From NCBI RefSeq assembly GCF_009903685.1, contig NZ_JAAABI010000002.1:1-64000 (forward strand): a DNA stretch of 64,000 nucleotides, read 5' to 3'. This stretch comes from Flagellimonas ochracea. GTDB taxonomy: Bacteria > Bacteroidota > Bacteroidia > Flavobacteriales > Flavobacteriaceae. The translations under genes were made by a program, and so were the position numbers. Below the pieces are notes generated by a model. It searched no databases. It was not told the origin of the DNA and saw only the letters and a list, made by a program, of their open reading frames with translations. This document shows, one piece after another, positions 8,026-16,431 of this stretch; position 1 is the stretch's first letter, and each line of letters opens with the position of its first letter.

Positions 8026-8370
8026 CTAGGCATTCCATGCCCGGTATCCTCCTTTTAAATCGTAGATTTGAGTAAAACCCATTTTTACCAGCTTTCTTGC
8101 TGCTTTTTGGCTTCGGTTTCCAGATTGGCAGTACAAATAAACCGGTTGGGTTTTGTTCATTTTGGAGAAAGCATCATTAAAAGATGCCCCTTGAAAAAAA
8201 TCAATGTTCTTGGCATTGTTGATATGTCCAGAACGAAATTCCCGCGGTGTTCTTACGTCAACCAATTGTACTTTGTCTCTTGAAATGGCTTTTTTATATG
8301 CTTCTGCATCTATAATTTTGATAGCATCGGAATCAGTGGATTTCTTAAAAAGAAAATCTAGAATTGACAT
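8026..8370 (-). CDS. Cytoplasmic rhodanese-domain sulfurtransferase
   Basis: 114-residue single rhodanese domain. It has LVDVRTPREFRSGHI (residues about 36-50), the active-site loop YCQSGNRS with persulfide-carrying Cys81, and DLKGGYRAW at the C-terminus. No signal peptide, so cytoplasmic. It would accept sulfane sulfur from the SQR/persulfide pathway encoded beside it. The active-site loop has the six residues typical of sulfane-sulfur rhodaneses. Confidence 0.9.
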   Translation of the reverse strand: MSILDFLFKKSTDSDAIKIIDAEAYKKAISRDKVQLVDVRTPREFRSGHINNAKNIDFFQGASFNDAFSKMNKTQPVYLYCQSGNRSQKAARKLVKMGFTQIYDLKGGYRAWNA

Positions 8371-8431
8371 AAGGATATATTATTAAACTACTGACTTTGT
8401 TGAATTAACGGTTATAACTAGAAATGAGCGA

Positions 8432-8812
8432 TCAATCTTCGGAACTCCAATCCGTGTATCCTCCTTTATAATTATAAATTTCTTTGAAGCCCTCTTGCTT
8501 TAAGATTTCAGCAGCACGAGTACTTCGCCCTCCCATTTGGCAGTAGAGGTATACTGGCTTGTTCTTGTCCAAGGTGTTGATTTGCTCCATGAAGGATGCT
8601 CCATTTATATCAAAATTCATGGCGTCATCAATATGGCCATCGTTGTATTCTTGGGGCGTTCTCACATCCAGCCATTGTACTTCTTTTCCAATAACTTTAG
8701 CTTTCACAGTGGCTTTGTCAATATTTGTGATCCCTCCTTCATCCTGGGAATTGCAAGAAACCATCAAAAATGGTACAAGTGACATCAGAAACAATATAGC
8801 TCTACGATTCAT
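8432..8812 (-). CDS. Rhodanese-domain lipoprotein
   Basis: 126-residue exported rhodanese. An N-terminal signal ends in a lipobox (FLMVSC, Cys20), so the protein is membrane-anchored in the periplasm. The catalytic loop is YCQMGGRS with Cys91, and YNYKGGYTDW closes the domain. Starts 7 bp after the stop of the persulfide dioxygenase-rhodanese gene, so probably co-transcribed. Together with the cytoplasmic rhodanese it gives sulfur-transfer capacity on both sides of the membrane. Confidence 0.88.
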   Translation of the reverse strand: MNRRAILFLMSLVPFLMVSCNSQDEGGITNIDKATVKAKVIGKEVQWLDVRTPQEYNDGHIDDAMNFDINGASFMEQINTLDKNKPVYLYCQMGGRSTRAAEILKQEGFKEIYNYKGGYTDWSSED

Positions 8813-8819
8813 TCTTTAT

Positions 8820-10229
8820 CTATTTTAATGTTGTGGGGCATACGTAATCTGTGACTGGGATACCCACTTCTTTTATCGCTTTGAATCCCCCGGCAATATC
8901 CACCAAGTTGTGGATTCCCCTACTTTTAAGGATGGAGGCGGCAATCATGCTTCGGTATCCTCCTGCACAGTGTAGGTAGAATGTTTCGTCTTCTGGAAAT
9001 TCGGATAGGTGATCATTGATGTAATCCAAAGGGGTAAGATGTGCATCTTCTATATGTTCGGCCAAAAATTCCGGTTCTTTGCGGACATCAAAAACAGGAA
9101 TCTTTTGATTCAGTCGTTCTTTGAATTCCCCAGCATTGATGCTTTCCACGGTGTCCACTTCCTTTCCTGCCTTTTTCCAAGCTGCTAGGCCCCCTTTCAA
9201 ATACCCTATGGTCCCATCGAAACCAACCCGGGATAAGCGCGTAATGGCTTCTTCCTCCTTACCTTCTGGAGCAATTAGCAAAATGGGCTGCTGAACATCA
9301 GCTATCAACGCCCCTACCCAAGGCGCAAAGCTTCCATCCAATCCAATAAAAATTGACCTTGGTATATGTCCTTTGGCATAATCACCTTGGTTTCGCACAT
9401 CCAACATCACGGCACCGGTTTCATTGGCGGCCACCTCAAAAGCATCTGGGGTCAAGGCTTGGGTACCCCTTTCCAGTACAGTATCAATATCTTCATATCC
9501 TTCTTTGTTCATTTTTACATTCAAAGGGAAATATTGTGGGGGTGGCAACAATCCTTCTGTTACCTCTTTTACGAACTCTTCCTTGGTCATATCGGCCCGT
9601 AGGGCGTAGTTCATTTTTTTCTGATTGCCCAAGGTGTCCACCGTTTCTTTCATCATGTTTTTGCCACAGGCAGATCCAGCTCCGTGGGCTGGATATACGA
9701 TGACATCATCCGCCAAGGGCATAATTTTGTTTCTGAGACTATCATACAATGTTCCTGCCAATTCTTCCTGCGTCATATGGGCCGCTTTTTGGGCTAAATC
9801 GGGCCTGCCCACATCTCCCAAGAAAAGGGTGTCCCCGCTAAAAATAGCATGGTCTTTTCCTGATTCATCTTTCAGCAAATAGGTGGTGCTCTCCATGGTA
9901 TGTCCCGGAGTATGCAATACTTTTATGATCACTTTCCCCAATTGGAACTCCTGTCCATCCTCAGCAATGATAGCCTCATAGGATGGGTTCGCATTGGGAC
10001 CGTAAATAATGGGTGCCCCGGTTTCCTTGGACAAGGTAACATGACCGCTTACAAAATCTGCATGAAAATGGGTTTCAAAAATGTATTTAATCTTCGCGTT
10101 GTTGGCCGCGGCTTGTTTAATGTAAGGCTGCACCTCACGCAAAGGATCCACAATGGCAACCTCACCCTCGCTTTCAATGTAATAAGCCCCTTGGGCCAAG
10201 CATCCGGTATATATTTGTTCAATCTTCAT
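8820..10229 (-). CDS. Persulfide dioxygenase-rhodanese fusion (CstB-like)
   Basis: 469-residue three-domain protein. Residues 1-250 form a metallo-beta-lactamase fold with the metal ligands HFHADFVSGH (54-63), TPGHTMES, SGDTLFLGDVGRPD and YPAHGAGSACGK, the pattern of ETHE1-type persulfide dioxygenases. Two rhodanese domains follow: the first (about 265-352) has LIAPEG where the catalytic Cys loop should be and is probably structural; the second (about 365-462) has LHCAGGYRS with Cys421. This layout matches CstB, which oxidises persulfide to sulfite and makes thiosulfate. The likely substrate donor is the SQR product. A degenerate operator-like palindrome lies 49 bp upstream. Confidence 0.92.
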   Translation of the reverse strand: MKIEQIYTGCLAQGAYYIESEGEVAIVDPLREVQPYIKQAAANNAKIKYIFETHFHADFVSGHVTLSKETGAPIIYGPNANPSYEAIIAEDGQEFQLGKVIIKVLHTPGHTMESTTYLLKDESGKDHAIFSGDTLFLGDVGRPDLAQKAAHMTQEELAGTLYDSLRNKIMPLADDVIVYPAHGAGSACGKNMMKETVDTLGNQKKMNYALRADMTKEEFVKEVTEGLLPPPQYFPLNVKMNKEGYEDIDTVLERGTQALTPDAFEVAANETGAVMLDVRNQGDYAKGHIPRSIFIGLDGSFAPWVGALIADVQQPILLIAPEGKEEEAITRLSRVGFDGTIGYLKGGLAAWKKAGKEVDTVESINAGEFKERLNQKIPVFDVRKEPEFLAEHIEDAHLTPLDYINDHLSEFPEDETFYLHCAGGYRSMIAASILKSRGIHNLVDIAGGFKAIKEVGIPVTDYVCPTTLK

Positions 10230-10277
10230 TTTTCTCTAAATTTTTTTCAAAGATAATGTAGTGTGCTACTTTGCACG

Positions 10278-10291
10278 GTTACCAAAGTTAC
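10278..10291. promoter_or_regulatory. Degenerate operator candidate before CstB-like gene
   Basis: On the minus strand GTAAC-TTTG-GTAAC, 14 bp, with one half matching the GTAACC-N2-GGTTAC palindrome exactly and the other degenerate. It lies 49 bp upstream of the persulfide dioxygenase start and overlaps the stop codon of the SulP gene. Confidence 0.4.
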
Positions 10292-12021
10292 AAAGTCCTT
10301 TTTTTGGCTTGTAGGGAAACCTTCCTTTGAATATTGCTTCTTTTATTATGATGGGTACAAAAATCCACAGCCTCAAAGGTCTGTACAAATAAGTTCTCCT
10401 CTCCCAAGATTTTTATCAGGCCACTGCTGTGAAGAATATCCCTTGTCGGTCCAATGGCACCGGTAATCAAAAAATCGATTTCTTTTTCCTTTAAATCGAG
10501 AATCAGGCGTTCCAACATGGTCGCTGCGGTACTGTCAATATAATTAATGGCTTCAGCATTAAGAATCACGTACCGCAGTTCGGCGCCTTTTTTATCCATT
10601 TGTTTGAAGAGTTCCTTTTTAAAATAGTCTTTATTGCCAAAGTAAAGCTGTGCATCAAATCGTAAAATAAGTTTGTCCTTGTCCACTTCCACCTCATCGG
10701 CAAAGCGACTTATATTCTTAAAATAGTTGGTGCCCTTTATCCTGCCCAAAATGGCTATGTGCGGTTTGGAGCTGCGATATACCAAAAGTAATAGGGACAA
10801 CAATACACCAAGCACGATTCCCGCAATCAACCCTATAAAAAGGGTCATCAAGAACGTGATAACCAATAAAAAGAACTCATCTTTTCTATTTTTGAAAAGC
10901 TGCAGCGGATATGAAAGGTTAATCAAACCAAATACAGACACCATGATTATGGCACCCAAGACCGCATTGGGCAAATTGTGAAACAAAGGGGTTAAGAAAA
11001 GTAATACTGCCGCAATGAACAAAACACTAAAAATTAGGGACATTGTGGTTTTTGCTCCGGCTTCTTCATTGACAGCGGTTCTGGAAAAACTTCCCGAAAT
11101 GGGAAAAGATTGAAAAAAGGAACCGAGCAGATTGGAAAGTCCCAAAGCCCGTAGCTCTTGGTTGGCATCCAGTTCATATTCCGAATGTTTTTCTTCCACT
11201 GTTTTTGCGATGGATATGGATTCCATGAATCCAAAAAGGGCCACCGTCATGGCCAGAGGCACCAACTGACCCAACAAATCTGTTCTTATTTCAGGAACTT
11301 GGAATGTTGGCATCCCTTTTGGGATTTCTCCGACCACCTGTATTCCCAAATCTCCAAGTTGAAAAAAAGTAACCAATAAGATTCCCAAAATGGTCACCAG
11401 CAAAGCTGTCGGTATTTTCTTATGTATCCTTCTAAAAATCAATATGAACAGCACACTTGCACCGCCCATTGCCATGGTATAGGGATTTACATCTTCCATA
11501 CCGCGCAAAAGATTCGCAACAAGCTCGTAGATTTTGCTGGATTGGACAATCTCAATGCCCAATATGTATTTTAGTTGTCCTAGCCCAATCAAAATAGCCG
11601 CTGCCGAGGTAAACCCACTGATTACCGGTTTGGACAAAAAATTGATAAAGAATCCCATTTTTAAGAATCCCAAAAGAAGTTGAAGACCCCCTATCAGTGA
11701 AGTGAGGAACAATACCACTGAAATATACTCTGTGATATCGCTCAGTTGCAATGCACCTATTCCTGCCGCTACCAAAAGAGAATCCAATGCCACGGGGCCG
11801 ACCCCCAGTTGTCGGGATGTACCCGTAAGGGCATAAACAAATTGTGGGACCAAGGCAGCATAAAGCCCATAAATGGGAGGCATGCCTGCAATCAATGCAT
11901 AGGCCATTCCCTGTGGCACCAACATAATACCCAAGGTAATCCCAGCGACCATATCACCATAAAAAAATGTTCGGTCATATCGGGTTATCCAAGCTGTAAA
12001 TGGAAAAAACCTTTTGAGCAT
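10288..12021 (-). CDS. SulP-family anion transporter with STAS domain
   Basis: 577-residue SLC26/SulP transporter. The membrane domain (residues about 20-420) has about a dozen hydrophobic segments and the motifs ALIAGMPPIYGLYAALVP near the start and FPISGSFSRTAVNEEAGAKT in the middle, both classical for the family. A cytoplasmic STAS domain follows (about 440-560: LILRFDAQLYFGN, YIDSTAATMLE). Sulfate/sulfite is the likely cargo given its place directly upstream of the persulfide dioxygenase gene, but many SulP proteins carry bicarbonate or other anions. A candidate operator lies 45 bp upstream. Confidence 0.92.
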   Translation of the reverse strand: MLKRFFPFTAWITRYDRTFFYGDMVAGITLGIMLVPQGMAYALIAGMPPIYGLYAALVPQFVYALTGTSRQLGVGPVALDSLLVAAGIGALQLSDITEYISVVLFLTSLIGGLQLLLGFLKMGFFINFLSKPVISGFTSAAAILIGLGQLKYILGIEIVQSSKIYELVANLLRGMEDVNPYTMAMGGASVLFILIFRRIHKKIPTALLVTILGILLVTFFQLGDLGIQVVGEIPKGMPTFQVPEIRTDLLGQLVPLAMTVALFGFMESISIAKTVEEKHSEYELDANQELRALGLSNLLGSFFQSFPISGSFSRTAVNEEAGAKTTMSLIFSVLFIAAVLLFLTPLFHNLPNAVLGAIIMVSVFGLINLSYPLQLFKNRKDEFFLLVITFLMTLFIGLIAGIVLGVLLSLLLLVYRSSKPHIAILGRIKGTNYFKNISRFADEVEVDKDKLILRFDAQLYFGNKDYFKKELFKQMDKKGAELRYVILNAEAINYIDSTAATMLERLILDLKEKEIDFLITGAIGPTRDILHSSGLIKILGEENLFVQTFEAVDFCTHHNKRSNIQRKVSLQAKKRTL

Positions 12022-12065
12022 GCAAGGGCTTTTTACAAAAATAGGGTTCCTCTGTTGATTTCAAT

Positions 12066-12079
12066 GTAACATAGGAGAC
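12066..12079. promoter_or_regulatory. Degenerate operator candidate before SulP gene
   Basis: GTAACATAGGAGAC agrees with GTAACCCAGGTTAC at 10 of 14 positions and lies 45 bp upstream of the SulP start, a spacing like the other three sites. A GTAAC/GTTAC pair with a 12-bp gap (12066-12087) also spans this spot. Confidence 0.3.
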
Positions 12080-12083
12080 ATAG

Positions 12084-12716
12084 TTACAGGTCCAGAATCT
12101 GGATATAGTTCCTATGAAGTTTCAATTTTTCCATGTTTTCCAATTTTTTCAACAGTCTAGAGATGACCACGCGTGAGGTATGAAGGTCATAGGCAATTTG
12201 TTGGTGGGTGTTTCGGATACGGTTGTCGTTGGTGACCTGCATCTTCTTTTTTAGGTATTCCACCAAGCGTTGGTCCAAGTTTTTGAACGCGATGCTGTCC
12301 ACCGTGTTCAACAATTCGTTCAATCTGTGATGGTAGCTCTCAAAAACATAGTTACGCCATCCCTTGTACTTTGCCATCCATTCTTCCATTTTGTGTATGG
12401 GCACCATTACCAAGGCAGATTCGGTCTCTGCGATGGCCCTAATCTCACTTTTAGCATGCCCCATACAACAAGCCATGGTAACGGAACAGGTTTCGCCCTG
12501 CTCTAAATAGTACAACAACAATTCATCCCCTTCTTCGTCTTCACGAAGTACCTTAATCGCTCCTGATAGTAATAGAGGTATGGATTTAATATAGCTGCCA
12601 ATATCCATAAGGATTTCGCCCTCTTTTACTTCCACAAATTTGCCAATGGATGCAATTTCATCCACCAGTTCCATTTCAAATTGACCATCGAAAGTGGTAT
12701 AGAGTTCTTTTACCAT
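12084..12716 (-). CDS. Crp/Fnr-family transcriptional regulator
   Basis: 210-residue regulator with an N-terminal cyclic-nucleotide-type beta-barrel (residues about 15-125), a dimerisation helix, and a C-terminal winged HTH (about 165-200: THQQIAYDLHTSRVVISRLLKKLE). A Cys cluster in the sensor domain (GETCSVTMACCMGH: Cys77, 83, 84) is a feature of a Bacteroidetes subgroup and could sense redox state or sulfane sulfur; that is inference. It heads the minus-strand sulfur block and is the obvious candidate regulator of the GTAACC-N2-GGTTAC sites. Confidence 0.9.
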   Translation of the reverse strand: MVKELYTTFDGQFEMELVDEIASIGKFVEVKEGEILMDIGSYIKSIPLLLSGAIKVLREDEEGDELLLYYLEQGETCSVTMACCMGHAKSEIRAIAETESALVMVPIHKMEEWMAKYKGWRNYVFESYHHRLNELLNTVDSIAFKNLDQRLVEYLKKKMQVTNDNRIRNTHQQIAYDLHTSRVVISRLLKKLENMEKLKLHRNYIQILDL

Positions 12717-12950
12717 AAAAAAATATTACTCCTAAGGTACTTATTTTGGTTCAAAGGAAACTCGACCCAATCAAACAGATTGTCATGTTTTCTTTCCACA
12801 GGTTCCACCATCTTTGAAACCAGTAAATCTGTTTACAATTCGCATGTCTTCATTTCGTCGTTCCAATGGATTACTAGAAAATATTAATACTTTTTTATAC
12901 TATCATTTTCTTTTAACTTCTTATTTTTGATAAGCCTTAAATTTGTCGAT

Positions 12951-13106
12951 ATGAAAAAAATAGCAATCTTTTTATTGATTTTTTCCATTTTTGGGTGTAC
13001 TTCAATGAAGAATACGCAAAACGTTGCCCAGAGTGAAGATGGTAAACACATACTGCCTCCCAACACTGCTTCCAATAAATATTCGAAGACCAGACAGGGT
13101 GGATAG
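12951..13106 (+). CDS. Small lipoprotein (51 aa)
   Basis: Short frame with MKKIAIFLLIFSIFGC as a lipoprotein signal (lipobox Cys16), then a hydrophilic 35-residue tail ending KTRQGG. It is divergent from the Crp gene and followed 19 bp later by a strong terminator, supporting a real transcription unit. Function unknown; the tail matches no family I recognise. Confidence 0.65.
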   Translation: MKKIAIFLLIFSIFGCTSMKNTQNVAQSEDGKHILPPNTASNKYSKTRQGG

Positions 13107-13124
13107 TTGACAGGGGACCCCTAA

Positions 13125-13168
13125 AAAACAAAATGGCCTTCCGATTTGTCGGAAGGCCATTTTGTTTT
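13125..13168. terminator. Strong bidirectional terminator
   Basis: A perfect 20-bp stem (13125-13144 with 13149-13168) around loop TTTG. AAAACAAAATGGCC on the left faces GGCCATTTTGTTTT on the right. It ends the 51-aa lipoprotein unit. Confidence 0.93.
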
Positions 13169-13261
13169 GATTCTGTTCTTGGACTCCCCCAAACTCGTTT
13201 AGATAAGTCTGCCCAAAGAATTTCAGGTGAGGTTTTCTCTTCCATCCGCTGAAAATGAAAA

Positions 13262-13287
13262 AAGCCACACTCTCGTGCAGCTTTCTT
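13262..13287 (-). terminator. Native tRNA-Asn terminator
   Basis: Read on the minus strand: AAAGCTGCAC, loop GAGA, GTGTGGCTTT followed by T-run. It lies 8 bp beyond the displaced tRNA-Asn 3' end at 13295, so it is probably the terminator of the original tRNA gene, now separated from its 5' half by the inserted elements. Confidence 0.7.
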
Positions 13288-13294
13288 GATTTTT

Positions 13295-13322
13295 GCTCCC
13301 CCTCTTGGGCTCGAACCAAGGA
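13295..13322 (-). repeat. att copy 1: displaced tRNA-Asn 3' end
   Basis: On the minus strand CCTTGG-TTCGAGC-CCAAG followed by AGGGGGA-G-C: the T arm (stem CTTGG/CCAAG) and acceptor 3' strand with discriminator G of tRNA-Asn. The anticodon-arm part is lost or degraded here (GGTTAACC in its place). This is the leftmost and so presumably oldest displaced 3' end. Confidence 0.8.
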
Positions 13323-13424
13323 GGTTAACCTATTAAAATCCAGTTGTTTGATAACTTGTAAACTTTTAAGATATCCGAATTGTATGCCTTTCAAATTATT
13401 AAAATGATTTTGTAGTTTTAATCT

Positions 13425-14507
13425 ATGCCTAGATTAATAAATTTTTATGGATTTAAAAAACCTTTAATTCATTATATGATTCTAGGTTTTGTTTTAATCA
13501 CTGGTCATATCACCTCAGCTTTTGCTCAATTTGATTCAATATTGCAAAAGAAAATAATGATTGATATCCCTCTGACACCTGAAGTAAACCAAAAACAAGT
13601 CAGCCCTAAATCACACAGTGCAGGAATATACAGCCAAATACTTAACGCATCACAAACAACTATAAGTGCAGGAGATAAAATAACAGTTAAGCAATTTATC
13701 ACAGGGTACGGTTATATTGATTTAGAATTAAACAAAATATTTTTCCTTCCTTCAGCGGATTTTTTGGAGCAATCATATTTAAAATCAGGGCTAAAAAAAG
13801 ATAAGCAAAATATTCTTCATTGGGGTTCGGAAATAGACACTATAAAATATGGAGGTGCTTTCGTAAAACATCTCAATGGATACAATGCACAATTGAACAT
13901 TGAATTTGATACAATCAGATTGAAGTATTTGCGTGACTCTTTAAATCTAAAATCCTCAAATTATGTTAAAAATATAATAACACTTGATTCTATGGGTGTT
14001 ATTGACATAAATAACCATAAAACATTAAAACTAACTTGGCTAACAAACACATACTTTGATGAAGGGGAAAAAACAATAAAAAGATATCCTAAAATAGGAG
14101 AACTTCCGCCAGGTATCAATTTTTCTATTGAACGGCAAAAGGAAAATACTATAATGATTAACTCAGAAGTATCTTTAGATTCTTCAAATTCATCAGCTCC
14201 TTTGATTTGGGAGCTATACACGAAAGAAAGCACCCCCCCTGGCAAGTATAATTTAAATTTTGCTTTTACCTATCATAATGGAAAGGAATGGGTTATAGAC
14301 GAAAAGAAAATTGAAATAACAATTATGAACTGGTTTGAAAGAAATGATAAATATTTAAAATATCTAGCCCTTTTAGCAACTTTAGCTTCTCTTTCTCCAC
14401 TAATAGAGTTATACAAAATGATAAGGGATAAAAAGTTTTTGAAGAAGTTCATTAATTGGATTCGAAAAAGATTTAAACCTAAGAAAAGGAAAAAAAAGGA
14501 AAAATAA
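13425..14507 (+). CDS. Exported membrane-anchored protein of unknown function
   Basis: 360-residue protein with an N-terminal hydrophobic segment (residues about 13-35, YMILGFVLITGHITSAFAQ, which could be cleaved after the Ala-Phe-Ala), a long beta-rich domain (about 60-295), one C-terminal membrane helix (about 310-330, YLKYLALLATLASLSPLIEL) and a strongly basic tail (RKRFKPKKRKKKEK). The topology places the large domain outside the cytoplasm with a short positive tail inside. I recognise no family. It is the only intact gene of element E1 and is very AT-rich, consistent with transfer. Confidence 0.75.
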   Translation: MPRLINFYGFKKPLIHYMILGFVLITGHITSAFAQFDSILQKKIMIDIPLTPEVNQKQVSPKSHSAGIYSQILNASQTTISAGDKITVKQFITGYGYIDLELNKIFFLPSADFLEQSYLKSGLKKDKQNILHWGSEIDTIKYGGAFVKHLNGYNAQLNIEFDTIRLKYLRDSLNLKSSNYVKNIITLDSMGVIDINNHKTLKLTWLTNTYFDEGEKTIKRYPKIGELPPGINFSIERQKENTIMINSEVSLDSSNSSAPLIWELYTKESTPPGKYNLNFAFTYHNGKEWVIDEKKIEITIMNWFERNDKYLKYLALLATLASLSPLIELYKMIRDKKFLKKFINWIRKRFKPKKRKKKEK

Positions 14508-14537
14508 TATCAACTATTTTGGTTGGAATCTTACATA

Positions 14538-14567
14538 TAATAACATTACCTCTAATAACATTACCTC
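14538..14567. repeat. Perfect 15-bp tandem duplication
   Basis: TAATAACATTACCTC occurs twice back to back (14538-14552, 14553-14567), just after the E1 gene. It looks like a simple slippage duplication; no function seen. Confidence 0.85.
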
Positions 14568-14605
14568 AAATGATTGGTTCCAATTAGACAAATGTTATCA
14601 GAAAT

Positions 14606-14632
14606 AAACCCAGCTCGTTAGAACTGGGCTTT
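14606..14632. terminator. Hairpin terminator between E1 gene and pseudogene
   Basis: CCCAG (14609-14613) faces CTGGG (14624-14628), with A-run before and TTT after. Placed between the convergent E1 gene and the minus-strand homing-endonuclease remnant. Confidence 0.55.
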
Positions 14633-14635
14633 ACA

Positions 14636-14900
14636 TTATTTAACATACTTCCAAATATATCCTCCTGCATGTTTTCGTTCACCTCTACAAACCCTAGAAA
14701 TTGAGGTTTAAGCAAACCAGAAAACATGCTGGCTTCAGTGACAGAGATATGCGTCTTAAAAAGCTCACCATTTAAACTATATTGATTAACCTGTTTTTTT
14801 CTTTCGTCTTTTGAAGGCTCAAAGTCTTTATTATTGCTCCAGTAATAACCTTATAATTTTTGTTTGTGCCCAAACAAGCTTTTGAAATCCCTTTTTTATT
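14636..14900 (-). pseudogene. Remnant of NUMOD1-type homing endonuclease
   Basis: In different reading frames of the minus strand I read GYYWSNNKDF, then KKQVNQYSLNGELFKTHISV plus TEAS, and then, one frameshift later, ISRVCRGERKHAGGYIWKYVK and stop (14636-14638). VNQYSLNGELFKT.ISVTEAS...GYIWKYVK is the NUMOD1 DNA-binding repeat that ends many HNH/GIY-YIG homing endonucleases. At least two frameshifts are needed, and the nuclease domain is gone. Left over from an older selfish insertion in E1. Confidence 0.65.
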
Positions 14901-14967
14901 CAAAAAAGCGGGAAACATTCAACTGAAAGAGCAATGAAGTTTATTTGTAAACTCTTTAAAACAACAA

Positions 14968-14997
14968 AATCCAACACTCTTTCAAGTATTGGATTTA
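14968..14997 (-). terminator. Terminator carried with att copy 2
   Basis: AAATCCAA (14968-14975) faces TTGGATTT (14990-14997), with an inner ACT/AGT pairing. On the minus strand it is followed by a T-rich tract and lies 7 bp beyond the tRNA 3' end. It would have terminated the tRNA-Asn transcript after E1 inserted. Confidence 0.65.
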
Positions 14998-15003
14998 ATT
15001 TTA

Positions 15004-15046
<43 letters not shown>

Positions 15047-15162
15047 CCGAAAATGAGGTGTTTTCATATAGCCTCATTTACTTTCTTATGGTCTGATTAT
15101 CAATATTTTATGAATTTTTTCTTTGCATTTGGCCTAGCAATTTTTACATTTAATAGCCCAAT

Positions 15163-15184
15163 TGTTGTACCTATGTTGTACCCA
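15163..15184. repeat. E2 left arm site (22-bp direct repeat)
   Basis: TGTTGTACC-TA-TGTTGTACC-CA, identical to 32522-32543 at the other end of E2. Two 9-mers with an 11-bp period, one helical turn apart, 11 bp upstream of the integrase start. Confidence 0.8.
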
Positions 15185-15195
15185 TATCAAATCAG

Positions 15196-16404
15196 ATGAT
15201 AACTATTAAGATTGTTCAGCGAAAGAAAAAACTATCCAATGGATTGTATCCAATCTTTTTGCGTGTTACTAAAAATAGACAATCAAAGTTTTATAAGACC
15301 CCTTTCAGTTCAAAAGAATCTGAATGGATAGCCTCCACCGGGGCATTTAATCGAAAAAAGGAAAATTACTTTCAATACAATAGATTGCTGGTCAAATTCA
15401 GGGAACGTGCTTACAAAATCGCAACTGATCTAGAAATCGAAAATCCTGATTATTCACTACAGGATTTCGACCGAAGTTATAGAATAACATTCAACCCAGT
15501 AAAGAATGATGTTTTTGCCTTTTTTGACGAGATTATTGAAGAAATGACTTTCGCTGGACGCATCGGAAATGCGAAGTCTTATAAGGATGCCAAAACCTCC
15601 GTGCAAATTTTCCATAAATTCAAGAAGCTCAGTTTTAGGGAAGTCAACCCTGCTTTCCTAAGTAAATACGACGCTTTTCTAAGGTCAAGGGGTGGCACCG
15701 ATGGTGGAATCGGTGTAAAAATGCGATCTATTAGAGCATTATTCAACAAGGCTATCGAACGTGGTGTTATCAGAGAAAGCCTGTATCCTTTCAAAACCTA
15801 TAAAATATCGAACCTTCGTGGCAAAGGCTTTAAACGTGCTCTGGATTTCGAAGAAATTATGAGCATTATCAATTTAGATTTGACCGATAACCCACATTTG
15901 ATAAATACCAAAAACTATTTTGTCTTTAGCTTCTATACCAGGGGAATGAATTTTGCTGATATGATGTGTTTGGAATGGAAAGATGTTGATTCCAATGTCA
16001 TTTATTACACAAGGGCAAAAACCAAAGGAAACTTTTCCATCGCTATAATGCCTCCGGTTCAAAAAATATTAGACTATTATCGCATACATGGTTATGGTAA
16101 CAAGTATGTTTTTCCTTTACTTTTTCGAGAGGAATACACACCGACCCAACTGGCCGATAGAAAACATAAAATGCTAGGCATCTATAACAAGGAGTTAAAG
16201 GAAGTAGCCAAACTTTGTGACATAACCAAAAACGTCAGTAGCTATGTAGCTCGGCATAGTTTTGCCAATTGCCTTAAACAAAAAGGGGTTGCTACAGATG
16301 TTATAAGCGAATCTTTGGGGCATCAAAACTTAACTGTAACTCAAGCGTATTTAAAGGAATTGGATACTCAGATTGTAGATAAGGCACTTGAAGTTTTATT
16401 ATAG
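15196..16404 (+). CDS. Tyrosine recombinase/integrase of E2
   Basis: 402-residue Bacteroidetes-type tyrosine recombinase. Arm-binding N-domain (residues about 1-85), SAM-like core-binding domain (about 105-200) and catalytic domain. VARHSFANCL supplies His-x-x-Arg, and LGHQNLTVTQAYLKEL the last His and the Tyr nucleophile. The first-Arg region reads YTRGMNFADM, with Asn rather than Arg three residues before the Asp. It sits 149 bp from att copy 2 with an arm-type repeat between them. It shares the overall plan of the E3 integrase at 32781 but is clearly a different sequence. Confidence 0.93.
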   Translation: MITIKIVQRKKKLSNGLYPIFLRVTKNRQSKFYKTPFSSKESEWIASTGAFNRKKENYFQYNRLLVKFRERAYKIATDLEIENPDYSLQDFDRSYRITFNPVKNDVFAFFDEIIEEMTFAGRIGNAKSYKDAKTSVQIFHKFKKLSFREVNPAFLSKYDAFLRSRGGTDGGIGVKMRSIRALFNKAIERGVIRESLYPFKTYKISNLRGKGFKRALDFEEIMSIINLDLTDNPHLINTKNYFVFSFYTRGMNFADMMCLEWKDVDSNVIYYTRAKTKGNFSIAIMPPVQKILDYYRIHGYGNKYVFPLLFREEYTPTQLADRKHKMLGIYNKELKEVAKLCDITKNVSSYVARHSFANCLKQKGVATDVISESLGHQNLTVTQAYLKELDTQIVDKALEVLL

Positions 16405-16431
16405 ACAACAATCTAAAATATCTTAGTAAAA

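Noticed and set aside
7820..8033. Overlapping short frames on both strands left of the cytoplasmic rhodanese
   Set aside because: Neither has a recognisable domain; the 370-bp gap holds only the operator palindrome and the 31-aa frame.
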